Part shown: positions 14,459 to 21,983 of the stretch, one piece after another
Layout of the letters: the number at the start of each line of letters is the position of its first letter
Position numbering within the stretch: position 1 is the first letter of the stretch
Program-made: the position numbers and the translations under genes
DNA from: JAYZAP01 sp964645285
GTDB taxonomy: Bacteria > Pseudomonadota > Alphaproteobacteria > JAAXGF01
DNA length: 21,983 nt
Assembly (NCBI GenBank): GCA_964645285.1
Contig: CAZYDR010000062.1
Location: 1-21,983 of the forward strand
Direction: 5' to 3'
The notes under the pieces: generated by a model
The model's input: only the letters and a program-made list of their open reading frames with translations
Told to the model about the DNA's origin: nothing
Database searches by the model: none

Positions 14459-15468
14459 AGAGGCGCCTGATTGCCCACGGCGCCGCGCACCAAGTCCTGG
14501 AAATGGCGGATGCCGCGCTCGCTCCAACCGGCGCGGGCTGCCGGTTGTTCGATGAGCGCGCCGCCGCGGTAACCCGGTGAGGCGTAGCCCCGCTGGATGC
14601 TCTCGACGATCGAGACGTCCTCCTGGAAGACCCTGTCGAAAAGCTCGTTGAATGCCGCGAGCTCGGCGTCCTCCTCGCCACTCGCCGCATAGACCAGCCG
14701 GGTTTGCAGGGCGCGGCCCGGCTCCAGGGGCTCGTGGAAGACGGCGATGAAGGTGTCGGCCTCCAGGGCCCAGAAAATATTGGACCACTGCCACCAGGCC
14801 GACAGGCGACAAGCCGATGACATCGCCATGGCCGATGTCTTCGTCATTGGACCCGGCTGCACCCGGCCCTGGCGGCTCCAGCCGTCACCGACCAGATGTT
14901 TCCACGTGGACATGTCGAAGTTGCCGAAGGACGGGTGGACGACGCCGCAGTGATAACACTCGAGATAATTCTCGATGATGTTCTTCCAGTTGGCCTCGAG
15001 CACCGCCTCGCGGCGCCGCACTTCGCGCATGGCCGGAAGCTGGGGGTGGTCGCGGAGCAACAGGCTCTCGATTTCGCGCAGGTTGGCCGGCGGTTGGTCT
15101 CCATCGTCGTCGAAACAACCCGTGACGAAGCCGGCGAACAGGGCGGTCTGTACCGGCGCCAGGCCGAAACATGAGCGGTCGATGGCAGCCGCTTCCTTGC
15201 CATTGGGCACGCCGCGCAGGGCGCCTTGCAGATCGTAGGTCCAGGCGTGATAGGGACAGGTAATGGTGCGGTTAAGCCGCCCGACCCCTTCGAGTAGACG
15301 GTGGGCCCGGTGCTGGCAGACATTATAGAAGGCGCGAATCTCGCCATCCTCACCCCGCACCACGAAGATATTCCGGCCGCCGGCGGTGGTCGCCAGATAG
15401 CTGCCCGGCTCGGCCAGGTCGGTGCCGTGGGCGACCGGCAGCCAGGCGCGGCCGAAAATCGCGTCCAT
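14455..15468 (-). CDS. Rieske ring-hydroxylating oxygenase alpha subunit, leader interrupted by TAG
   Basis: A Rieske non-heme iron oxygenase large subunit. The Rieske [2Fe-2S] site is C-x-H ... C-x2-H: CQHRAH then CPYHAW (about residues 51-77 from ATG 15468). The mononuclear iron site is ENYLECYHCGVVH with H-x4-H, and the third acid is probably the Asp in QEDVSIVESIQRG. From ATG 15468 the protein is 337 residues. The family normally has extra N-terminal sequence, and reading further upstream gives exactly that: ATG 15525 (ribosome binding site aaagga), MTTLLPRIWYTDADQFRL, then TAG at 15469-15471, then MDAIFGRAW in the same frame. The TAG is probably a mutated Glu codon (GAG). Restart at the abutting ATG could still give protein. 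The substrate is unknown. See findings. Confidence 0.88.
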   Translation of the reverse strand: MDAIFGRAWLPVAHGTDLAEPGSYLATTAGGRNIFVVRGEDGEIRAFYNVCQHRAHRLLEGVGRLNRTITCPYHAWTYDLQGALRGVPNGKEAAAIDRSCFGLAPVQTALFAGFVTGCFDDDGDQPPANLREIESLLLRDHPQLPAMREVRRREAVLEANWKNIIENYLECYHCGVVHPSFGNFDMSTWKHLVGDGWSRQGRVQPGPMTKTSAMAMSSACRLSAWWQWSNIFWALEADTFIAVFHEPLEPGRALQTRLVYAASGEEDAELAAFNELFDRVFQEDVSIVESIQRGYASPGYRGGALIEQPAARAGWSERGIRHFQDLVRGAVGNQAPL

Positions 15469-15594
15469 CTACAACCGGAACTGGTCCGCGTCGGTGTACC
15501 AGATCCGTGGCAACAGAGTCGTCATGGTCGAGGTTTCCTTTATTTACCAGCGCTATAGAGATCCCACCGCCCTGCCGCAGTCAATAGAAGTGGG

Positions 15595-16461
15595 TCAGTG
15601 CAACCGCCCGAACTCGTTCTCGACGGCCGCCGCCATGGCGGTGATAGCTGGTGACTCGTTGGCGCCCCGGAGCAGCCGCATAAACGAATTGGGCAGCGCC
15701 GGAAAACCCTGTTCCTTGTCGAGCACATGCATACGGTCGCCGACGGTGCTACGGCCCAGCAGGCCGACCGCCAGGCCGCCGGCAATGGCCGCCTTGATAC
15801 CTGCGACGCTCTCGCTGGAGAACACCACCCGGTAGGGCTGGCCGACGGCATCCAGCGTCTCCATGGCCATGTTGCGCCACCAGCAGGCGCGGTCGAACAG
15901 GGCCAGGGGCACCGGCTCCTCGGGTCGGCATTGGTAGGGCCGCGACGCCACCCACACCGTGGGATCCTCGATCAGTTCGTCGTCGCCCTCGGGCGCGCGG
16001 TCGTCGGTAAATACCGCCAGATCAAGTTCGCCGCGCTTGATGGCCTCGGGATAGTCGACCGAGAAGCCGCAGCGCACCACCACCTCCACCGCCGGGTAGC
16101 GGGCGGTGAAGTCGGCCAGGACGGTCGGCAATACGTGGGAGCCGTATTCGTCGGGAATGCCGACACGGACCAGCCCGCCGATGGGGTCGGCGCGAAACGC
16201 CTGGGCCGTGTGGTCGAGATCAGCGACGATGCGCTCCGCCGCCGGCAGCAACCGCTCACCGGCCTCGCTCAGGGATACGCCGCGCGACTGGCGGCGAAAC
16301 AGGCTTACGGCGAGAGACTCCTCAAGCCGCTTTATCTGAATGCTAATCGCCGACTGGGTGCGACCCAGGGCCTGGGCGCCACGGGTGACACTGCCGTGGC
16401 GCGCCACGGTGAGAAAGCTGCGGAGCAGGTCGCTGTCGAGGGAAGATGGTGTGATATTCAT
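15595..16461 (-). CDS. LysR-type transcriptional regulator
   Basis: A 288-residue LTTR. The N-terminal winged helix-turn-helix spans about residues 8-65 (LLRSFLTVARHGSVTRGAQA, LGRTQSAISIQIKRLEESL, LFRRQSRGVSLSEAG), and the periplasmic-binding-protein-like effector domain runs from about residue 95 to the end (GGLVRVGIPDEYG, then VAGIKAAIAGGLAVGLL). ATG 16461 is preferred; the open frame also allows a TTG at 16491. It is divergent from an ArsP-type permease gene, the usual LTTR arrangement, and lies 69 bases from the start of the Rieske reading frame on its other side, in the same direction. Both neighbours are candidate targets. Confidence 0.92.
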   Translation of the reverse strand: MNITPSSLDSDLLRSFLTVARHGSVTRGAQALGRTQSAISIQIKRLEESLAVSLFRRQSRGVSLSEAGERLLPAAERIVADLDHTAQAFRADPIGGLVRVGIPDEYGSHVLPTVLADFTARYPAVEVVVRCGFSVDYPEAIKRGELDLAVFTDDRAPEGDDELIEDPTVWVASRPYQCRPEEPVPLALFDRACWWRNMAMETLDAVGQPYRVVFSSESVAGIKAAIAGGLAVGLLGRSTVGDRMHVLDKEQGFPALPNSFMRLLRGANESPAITAMAAAVENEFGRLH

Positions 16462-16547
16462 TTTGTAAATGTCATAGGTGAAAACAACCAATTTGAATTA
16501 TGTCTCGTTTCACTTCAAATTCAAGCGCCAAACAGGGATTATGCCAT
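16459..16547. promoter_or_regulatory. Divergent LysR/permease control region with two inverted repeats
   Basis: This AT-rich gap separates the LysR start (16461) from the permease start (16548). It holds CATTT-tgt-AAATG at 16459-16471, overlapping the LysR start codon, and AATTTGAA (16490-16497) facing TTCAAATT (16514-16521) with 16 bases between arms. Such dyads are what LTTR operators look like, and overlap with the regulator's own start would fit autorepression. The binding protein is inferred, not shown. Confidence 0.5.
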
Positions 16548-17573
16548 ATGACGATTTCCGAACTGACCACGGCCACCCGGGCCTTTCCCAAGAAACGCAT
16601 CCTGATTGCGCTCGGCCTGCTGACGCTCGCCGTGGTGCTGCGCGATCACATGGCGGCGGCCACCCTGTTCGCCCTCGCCAACCTGTGGCAGATTGCGCCT
16701 ATCGTCCTGGTCGGCGGGGTCATCACGGCGGGACTGACGGCGACCGGTTCCATGGGCCTGCTGGTCGCCGCCTTCGATGGCCGCGAGGGCCGGGCCATCG
16801 TCATGGTCTCGCTCATCGGCGCCATCCTTCCGGTCTGCGGCATTACCACCCTGCCCCTGGTGGCGGGACTATTGGCCGCCGGGATAACCCTGCCGCCAGT
16901 CATGGCCTTCCTGTTGTCCTCGGCAGTGACCAGCCCGGACATGCTGGCGGTCACCGCCGCCACCCTGGGCTGGGACTTCGCCGTGGGCAAGACCCTGGCG
17001 GCGCTCGGCATCGGCCTGCTCGGCGGCTGGGTTACCTTGATGCTGGTGCGGCGCGGCAACTTCGCCGGCCCGACCCGGCGCTCATCCCTGCTCGACTCCC
17101 TGATTCCCGACGCCGCCTGCTGCGCCTCCAACGAGGTCCACTGGCGGTTCTGGGGCGACCCGGCGCGCCTCGCCATGTTCCGCCAAAGCGCCTGGAGCCT
17201 GGCCAAGCTGGTGGTGCTGTGGCTCAGCGTCGCCTTCGTGGCTGAATATTTCCTCAAGCTCTACCTGCCGGAAAACGCCCTGGCCGCCTTCGTCGGCGAC
17301 GACAGCCCCCTGGCCGTCCCCATCGCCGCAATCGTCGGCGCGCCGCTCTATCTCGACGGCTACGCGGCGCTGCCCTTCGTACGCGGCCTCATGGACAAAG
17401 GCATGGCCGACGGCGCCGCCATGGCCTTTCTCATCGCCGGTGGCATTATCAGCGCCTGGACGGTAATCCCGGTCTTCGCCCTGTTCCGCCTGCCGGTCTT
17501 CCTCGCCTACGTCATTATGGCGGTGATGGGAGCCATGCTGTCCGGCTGGGCCTATGGCGCCGTGGTGGGGTGA
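16548..17573 (+). CDS. ArsP-type integral membrane permease
   Basis: A 341-residue polytopic membrane protein of the predicted-permease family PF03773 (ArsP_1/DUF318), whose studied members export organoarsenicals. About eight hydrophobic segments are visible, for example ILIALGLLTLAVVL, IAPIVLVGGVITAGL, LVAGLLAAGITLPPVMAFLL and AFLIAGGIISAWTVIPVFAL. The family block PVCGITTLPLV then AFLLSSAVTSPDML is present. A cytoplasmic loop carries a Cys pair (DAACCASNE), which could bind a soft metalloid. ATG 16548 has cagggatt upstream; an in-frame ATG at 16500 would add 16 residues across the operator region. Its substrate here is unknown; the divergent LysR gene probably controls it. Confidence 0.82.
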   Translation: MTISELTTATRAFPKKRILIALGLLTLAVVLRDHMAAATLFALANLWQIAPIVLVGGVITAGLTATGSMGLLVAAFDGREGRAIVMVSLIGAILPVCGITTLPLVAGLLAAGITLPPVMAFLLSSAVTSPDMLAVTAATLGWDFAVGKTLAALGIGLLGGWVTLMLVRRGNFAGPTRRSSLLDSLIPDAACCASNEVHWRFWGDPARLAMFRQSAWSLAKLVVLWLSVAFVAEYFLKLYLPENALAAFVGDDSPLAVPIAAIVGAPLYLDGYAALPFVRGLMDKGMADGAAMAFLIAGGIISAWTVIPVFALFRLPVFLAYVIMAVMGAMLSGWAYGAVVG

Positions 17574-17579
17574 GGTTGG

Positions 17580-18920
17580 TTAGGATCTGAAATCCCGCTC
17601 CATCTCGCGCCGGAATGCTACCGTCGCATCAGTCTCGTCGATCTCCACATCGGACCAGCGCAAGGGTTCGCCCTGGGCGACCGGCGCTTTCAGTTTGACG
17701 CCGTGGGCCAGGCCGAGGGGCAACGCGCCCTGGGCCAGGGAGTCGGCGGCGGGCTTGAATTTGCCCCAGACCGTGTAGCCGCCCTCGCCGTCGAGGGTTT
17801 CGCCGGGAGTCAGGTTGCGTTTGGCGGTGGCGGTGACGTCGCCGTTGAAGGCCCGCGCCGTGCCCGTGGGCTCCCTGCGCAAGGCGGCGCTGGCGACGCT
17901 GATGCCGAGTTCCAGGCCGATCAGGTGGTAGGGTTTCCACATGGCGGCGTACTGTCCCGACTGGTCGGTCGATAGGCCGTATTCGGCGAAGCAGCGGCGC
18001 ACGTAGTCGTCGGGGGCGACGAAGGTGACGAAGACGCCCCAGCGCAGATCGTCGGCCACCGCGCCGCCGTCGCGTTTCTCGCTGGACACTACCTCGATCG
18101 TGCCGGCGTGGTCCAACGCGCCGCCGTCGCTCCGGGGTTTGAGCGTGTCGGCGAGATCGGCGGCGCCGCAGGGCGGGAAGACCAGACCATGGCGGGCCGG
18201 GATCAGGTCGCAGGCGTTGGCCACCGCCGCCATTTCGATGGCCGATTTGCTGCCGTCCATGAAGGAGCAGAACATTTGCGGGTTCATGCCGCCAGCGGCC
18301 GCGTCCTCGGCGCTGATGCCGTAGTGGTCCCAGACGGTGTCCGGGGTCAGCTGGTGATACGCGGGCAGATACTTAGTGCCCTTGCCGGCGCAAACCACCT
18401 GGAAGCCCGTTGCCCGGGCCCAGTCGACCATTTCGGCAATCAGCGCCGGCTGGTCACCATAGGCCAGACTGTAGACCACCCCCGCAGCCTCGGCCCGGCG
18501 CGCCAGCAGCGGTCCGGCCAGAGCGTCGGCCTCGACGGTGACCATGACCACATGGCGTCCAGCATCAAACGCAGCAAGGGCGTGGGCCGTACCAGCGGAT
18601 GGACTGCCCGTGGCCTCGACCACCACGTCGAGACCGGGCGCTTTGATCAGCGCCATAGCGTCATCGGTGACGTGGGTGCCGCCGGATTTGATCGCCGCTT
18701 CGAAGCTCGCCGCCGCGCACGCCTCGTCAGGCCAGCCGGCGCGCTCGCAGGCGTCCACGGCCCGCTCGGGCATGAGGTCGGCGATGACCATGACATGCAG
18801 TCCGAGCGTGCGCCGGGCCTGGGCCAGGAACATAGTGCCGAACTTGCCGGCGCCGATAAGCCCGACGCGGATCGGCCGGCCGGCCTCCTGGCGGGCAAGA
18901 AGTTGGCTATGAAGCGACAT
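17580..18920 (-). CDS. NAD(P)-binding oxidoreductase with SAF-like C-terminal domain
   Basis: A 446-residue cytoplasmic enzyme. The Rossmann fingerprint is IRVGLIGAGKFGTMFL near residues 16-31, with VVVEATGSPSAG further on, as in homoserine-dehydrogenase-like and Gfo/Idh-type proteins. A middle catalytic-type domain follows (AGKGTKYLPAYHQLTPDTVW, then FCSFMDGSKSAIEMAAVANA). The last 80 residues (AKRNLTPGETLDGEGGYTVW, then LPLGLAHGVKLKAPVAQGEP) look like an SAF domain, which occurs in sugar-acid-processing enzymes and FlgA-like proteins. The substrate is unknown; a sugar acid or hydroxy acid is plausible. ATG 18920 is chosen over upstream in-frame starts because ggaaaagg precedes it and it overlaps the paiB-like stop by 14 bases, showing translational coupling. 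The stop lies six bases from that of the convergent permease. Confidence 0.8.
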   Translation of the reverse strand: MSLHSQLLARQEAGRPIRVGLIGAGKFGTMFLAQARRTLGLHVMVIADLMPERAVDACERAGWPDEACAAASFEAAIKSGGTHVTDDAMALIKAPGLDVVVEATGSPSAGTAHALAAFDAGRHVVMVTVEADALAGPLLARRAEAAGVVYSLAYGDQPALIAEMVDWARATGFQVVCAGKGTKYLPAYHQLTPDTVWDHYGISAEDAAAGGMNPQMFCSFMDGSKSAIEMAAVANACDLIPARHGLVFPPCGAADLADTLKPRSDGGALDHAGTIEVVSSEKRDGGAVADDLRWGVFVTFVAPDDYVRRCFAEYGLSTDQSGQYAAMWKPYHLIGLELGISVASAALRREPTGTARAFNGDVTATAKRNLTPGETLDGEGGYTVWGKFKPAADSLAQGALPLGLAHGVKLKAPVAQGEPLRWSDVEIDETDATVAFRREMERDFRS

Positions 18921-19536
18921 CGGCCTTTTCCATGAGCGCCGCCACTTCGGCCGCCATGGGCTCGCCGGTGGCGCGCAGGCCGGCGGCGGCGCCAGCGCGG
19001 TCCTCGGCGGGTTTGTTCTGGCCCATCTTGAATTTGCCTTCGAGGCGGGTGATGGGCATTTCGAAGGCGGTGATGCCGCGCATCTGGGTGTCGCGGAAAT
19101 CATTCGGTACCTGATCCAGGCTCCAGGGCTCGGGGCGGCCCGCCTCCTGGACCGCCACCAGGCGCTCGAGAATGGTCAGGGCAGCCGCGTGGTCGTCGAT
19201 CACCTGGGGCGTGCCGTAGGCGTGGACGGCGGCGTAATTCCAGGTCGGTACCGTTGGTTCGCTGGCGTACCACGACGGCGAAATATAGGCGTGGGGACCC
19301 TGGAAGATCGCCAGCGCCTCGCTGCCCTCGGCGAACCCGCGCCACTGGGAATTGGCCCGCGACAAGTGGCCCAGGATGGTGCCGTGGGGCCCGGCACCGG
19401 GCTCGACCAGCAACGGCAGGTGGGTCGCGGAGGGCGCGCCGTCCAGGGCGGTGACCAGCAGAGCGAAGTCGTGAAGGCCCATCAACTGGTGTAGGGCGGC
19501 GGTGTCGTCCTCGGCGAAGTGAAGTGGCAAGTACAT
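18907..19536 (-). CDS. PaiB-like FMN-binding split-barrel protein
   Basis: A 209-residue member of PF04299, known from Bacillus PaiB as a negative regulator of sporulation and protease genes but of unclear role in Proteobacteria. The start MYLPLHFAEDD is typical of the family. Conserved blocks are HLPLLVEPGAGPHGTILGHL, ANSQWRGF, IFQGPHAYISPSWYAS, VPTWNYAAVHAYGTPQ and ITRLEGKFKMGQNKP, in the expected order. It binds flavin by homology. A strong ribosome binding site (ggaggg) precedes ATG 19536. It is coupled to the downstream oxidoreductase, so a linked reduction step or regulator is possible. Confidence 0.9.
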   Translation of the reverse strand: MYLPLHFAEDDTAALHQLMGLHDFALLVTALDGAPSATHLPLLVEPGAGPHGTILGHLSRANSQWRGFAEGSEALAIFQGPHAYISPSWYASEPTVPTWNYAAVHAYGTPQVIDDHAAALTILERLVAVQEAGRPEPWSLDQVPNDFRDTQMRGITAFEMPITRLEGKFKMGQNKPAEDRAGAAAGLRATGEPMAAEVAALMEKADVAS

Positions 19537-19559
19537 TTTGTCTTCCCTCCAAAAGCAAA

Positions 19560-19584
19560 GACGGCCGGACTGTACCCGGCCGTC
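19560..19584 (-). terminator. Intrinsic terminator after sdhB
   Basis: gacggccgg (19560-19568) and ccggccgtc (19576-19584) form a perfect 9-bp stem with a 7-base loop. On the minus strand it is followed by tttgctttt, so it ends the leftward sdh transcript 25 bases after the sdhB stop. It also lies only about 24 bases upstream of the paiB-like start. Confidence 0.85.
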
Positions 19585-19608
19585 CCTGAATTCTCCGTAG
19601 CCGTCAGC

Positions 19609-20388
19609 CTACATCCGGCGCTCGACCAGCATCTTTTTGATTTCGGCGATGGCCTTGCCCGGGTTGAGACTCTTGGGACAGGTGTTGGTGCAGTTCATGA
19701 TGGTGTGACAGCGATAGAGCCGGAACGGGTCCTCGAGGTCGTCGAGGCGCTCGCCGGTGTGCTCGTCGCGGCTGTCGATGAGCCAACGGTAGGCCTGCAG
19801 CAGGGTCGCCGGGCCCAGGTAGCGGTCGCTGTTCCACCAGTAGCTCGGACAGCTGGTCGAGCAACAGGCGCAGAGGATGCATTCATAGAGGCCGTCGATC
19901 TCCTCGCGGTCCTCGCGGGACTGCAGGCGCTCGCGGTCCGGCGCCGGCGATTCGCTCTGCAGCCACGGCTTGATCGAGGCGTACTGGGCATAGAAGTTGG
20001 TCATGTCGGGCACCAGATCCTTAACCACCGCCATGTGTGGCAGCGGGTAGATCGCCACGTCGCCGTCGCAGTCGCTGACCGCCTTGGTGCAGGCCAGGGT
20101 GTTGGTGCCGTCGATGTTCATGGCGCAGGAGCCGCAGATGCCCTCTCGGCAGGAGCGCCGGAAGGTGACAGACGGATCGGCCTCGCTCTTGATCTTGATC
20201 AGGACGTCGAGAACCATGGGCCCGCAATCGTCCATATCGACCTCGAAGACATCGACCCGCGGGTTTTCACCGCTGTCGGGCTCCCAGCGATAGACCTTGA
20301 AGCGCTTGACGTTAGTGGCGTCAGCAGGCGCCGCATGGGTCTTGCCGGAGCCGACCTTGGAATTCTTGGGAAGCGTGAACTCAACCAT
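19609..20388 (-). CDS. sdhB: Succinate dehydrogenase iron-sulfur subunit
   Basis: A 259-residue electron-transfer subunit of complex II, which passes electrons from FAD in SdhA to ubiquinone. The N-terminal ferredoxin-type domain has C80, C85, C88 and C100 for the [2Fe-2S] cluster (CREGICGSC, then C100). The C-terminal domain has C170, C173, C176, C180 (CILCACCSTSC) and C227, C233, C237 for the [4Fe-4S] and [3Fe-4S] clusters. The length is normal. It is directly downstream of sdhA (18 bases) and followed by a terminator, so it ends the operon. ATG 20388 has gaggacgag upstream. Confidence 0.98.
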   Translation of the reverse strand: MVEFTLPKNSKVGSGKTHAAPADATNVKRFKVYRWEPDSGENPRVDVFEVDMDDCGPMVLDVLIKIKSEADPSVTFRRSCREGICGSCAMNIDGTNTLACTKAVSDCDGDVAIYPLPHMAVVKDLVPDMTNFYAQYASIKPWLQSESPAPDRERLQSREDREEIDGLYECILCACCSTSCPSYWWNSDRYLGPATLLQAYRWLIDSRDEHTGERLDDLEDPFRLYRCHTIMNCTNTCPKSLNPGKAIAEIKKMLVERRM

Positions 20389-20406
20389 GTCTCGTCCTCG
20401 AAAGGG

Positions 20407-21983
20407 TTAGTAGACTCGCGCCTTAGGCGGCACCACGTCGACGTCGTCGGACAGGGTGTACATATGTACCGGGCGGTAATCAATGGTCACCGTACCGTCG
20501 TCGTCGAACCAGGCGACAGTGTGTTTCATCCAGTTCTCGTCATCGCGGTCGGGGAAGTCCTCGCGGGCGTGGCCGCCGCGGCTTTCCTCGCGATTGGCCG
20601 CCGACTGCACTGTGACCATGCTTTGGCGCAACAGATTGTCGAGCTCCCAGGTCTCGACCAGATCGGAATTCCACACCATGGAGCGATCCGAGACACCGAC
20701 ATGTTCGAACAACTTCCAGATATCATCGACTTTCTTGACCCCCTCGGCGAGGATATCGCCGGTGCGGAACACCGCGCAGTTGGCCTGCATGGCCTGCTGC
20801 ATGTTGTCCCGGATCACCGCTGTCGGCATGTCGCCGCTGGCGTGGCGCAGCCGATCGAAACGGTCCAGGGTGGCCTCTACGCCGTTGCCCGAGATCGGCT
20901 TGTGGGCGGTGTCGGTATCGATGGTGGCAGCGGCGCGCAGCGCGGCGGCGCGGCCGAACACGACGATGTCGAGCAGCGAGTTCGAGCCCAGGCGGTTGGC
21001 GCCATGGACCGAGACGCAGGCGCCCTCACCGATAGCCATGAGGCCGGGCACCACCATATCCGGATTGCCGTCCTTCACGGTCACCACCTCGCCGTGATAG
21101 TTGGTCGGAATGCCGCCCATGTTGTAGTGCACCGTAGGGATCACCGGGATCGGTTCCTTGGTGACATCGACGCCGGCGAAAATTTGCGCCGATTCGGAAA
21201 TGCCGGGCAACCGCTCTTCCAGCAGATCGGCGCCGAGATGCTCGAGATGGAGGAAAATGTGATCCTTGTTGGGGCCGACGCCCCGGCCCTCGCGGATTTC
21301 GATGGTCATAGAACGGCTGACCACGTCGCGCGACGCCAGGTCCTTAGCCGACGGCGCGTAGCGCTCCATGAAGCGCTCGCCCTCGGAATTGCTCAGATAG
21401 CCGCCCTCGCCGCGCGAGCCCTCGGTGATGAGACAGCCGGAGCCGTAGATGCCCGTGGGGTGGAACTGGACGAACTCCATGTCCTGGTTGGGCACCCCGG
21501 CGCGCAGCGCCATGGCGTTGCCGTCGCCGGTGCAGGTGTGGGCCGAGGTGCAGGAAAAATAGGAGCGGCCATAACCGCCGGTGGCGAGCACAACTTTGTG
21601 GGCATGGAACGTGTGCAGCGTGCCGTCATCCAGGTTCCACGCGGTAACGCCCCGGCACACGCCGTCGTCGTCCATGACCAGGTCGAGGGCGAAAAACTCG
21701 ATGAAGAATTCGGCGCCGTGCTTGAGCGACTGCTGATAGAGCGTGTGCAGAATGGCATGGCCGGTGCGGTCGGCGGCGGCGGCCGTGCGCGTGGCCTGAC
21801 CCTCGCCGTAGCGGGTAGTCATGCCACCGAAGGCGCGCTGGTAGATGCTGCCGTCCCCGTTGCGCGAGAACGGCACGCCGTAGTGTTCGAGCTCGATGAC
21901 CGCGGGCACTGCCTCGCGGCACATATATTCGATGGCATCCTGGTCGCCGAGCCAGTCGGAGCCCTTGACCGTGTCGTACATGT
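20407..21983 (-). CDS. sdhA: Succinate dehydrogenase flavoprotein subunit, partial
   Basis: The window edge cuts off the N-terminus, roughly 70 residues by comparison with the usual 590-600, including the FAD dinucleotide-binding loop and the flavinylated His. The visible part, about 525 residues, shows VVLATGGYGRSYF, FVQFHPTGIYGSGCLITEG, the catalytic-type RGEGGYLSNSEGERFM, RDVVSRSM, the substrate His in TVHYNMGGIPTNYHG, and SVHGANRLGSNSLLD. The C-terminal helical domain ends PPKARVY. It oxidises succinate to fumarate in the TCA cycle at the inner membrane. The gene continues beyond the right edge; sdhC and sdhD are probably there. Confidence 0.98.
   Translation of the reverse strand, partial: MYDTVKGSDWLGDQDAIEYMCREAVPAVIELEHYGVPFSRNGDGSIYQRAFGGMTTRYGEGQATRTAAAADRTGHAILHTLYQQSLKHGAEFFIEFFALDLVMDDDGVCRGVTAWNLDDGTLHTFHAHKVVLATGGYGRSYFSCTSAHTCTGDGNAMALRAGVPNQDMEFVQFHPTGIYGSGCLITEGSRGEGGYLSNSEGERFMERYAPSAKDLASRDVVSRSMTIEIREGRGVGPNKDHIFLHLEHLGADLLEERLPGISESAQIFAGVDVTKEPIPVIPTVHYNMGGIPTNYHGEVVTVKDGNPDMVVPGLMAIGEGACVSVHGANRLGSNSLLDIVVFGRAAALRAAATIDTDTAHKPISGNGVEATLDRFDRLRHASGDMPTAVIRDNMQQAMQANCAVFRTGDILAEGVKKVDDIWKLFEHVGVSDRSMVWNSDLVETWELDNLLRQSMVTVQSAANREESRGGHAREDFPDRDDENWMKHTVAWFDDDGTVTIDYRPVHMYTLSDDVDVVPPKARVY

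Noticed and set aside
13892..14812. 306-codon minus-strand frame
   Set aside because: It spans the GNAT gene and the 3' part of the Rieske gene in the wrong frame. Both real genes have clear motifs.
16478..17245. 255-codon plus-strand frame starting MKTTNLNYVSFHFKF
   Set aside because: It overlaps the permease in another frame and turns into Arg/Gly/His-rich sequence; the permease frame has clear membrane segments.
1..21983. CRISPR arrays or phage/defence modules
   Set aside because: No regularly spaced repeats and no genes of these types were seen on either strand.

Overview
The window looks like chromosomal DNA of a free-living, respiring alphaproteobacterium, perhaps Rhodospirillales-like. 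This rests on strongly GC-rich third codon positions, an FNR/AadR-type oxygen-responsive regulator, an sdhA-sdhB pair, a GGT and a parvulin foldase, and a tRNA-Arg(ACG) with encoded CCA. The lineage is inferred from gene style only. No plasmid, phage or CRISPR signature was seen.

Layout. Positions 1-1114 are a decayed mobile-element zone holding two pieces of an IS3-family transposase, a degenerate 144-bp repeat and a 12-bp tandem repeat. Next come a broken conserved gene (1115-1960, minus) and an EutQ-like cupin (minus). A plus-strand run follows: secreted parvulin, small GNAT-like protein, gamma-glutamyltransferase, receiver-domain protein, FNR-type regulator and SDR. It meets a minus-strand lipoprotein gene across a terminator hairpin at 8569-8586. 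A tRNA-Arg lies at 10074-10150.

The second half is metabolic. A tight plus-strand operon (10330-14458) encodes an ADP-forming acyl-CoA synthetase, a crotonase-fold enzyme, a stub of an amidinotransferase/arginine-deiminase-family gene, a PNPOx-like flavoprotein and a GNAT acetyltransferase. It converges on a Rieske oxygenase alpha-subunit gene whose reading frame is cut by a TAG at codon 19. Then come a LysR regulator divergent from an ArsP-type permease, an NAD(P)-binding oxidoreductase with an SAF-like C-terminus overlapping a PaiB-like gene, and finally sdhB and partial sdhA of the succinate dehydrogenase operon with a clear terminator.

How it fits together. The accessory half resembles a catabolic cluster under LysR control: oxygenase, CoA ligase, crotonase, transporter and oxidoreductase feeding central respiration. 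The substrate cannot be read from the sequence. Several genes are decaying (Rieske leader stop, amidinotransferase stub, the 1115-1960 gene, the IS3 pieces), so this locus is partly eroding. I did not find a convincing new defence or mobile system; the most notable items are the interrupted Rieske gene, the stub gene kept inside an operon, and the LysR/permease intergenic operator candidates.
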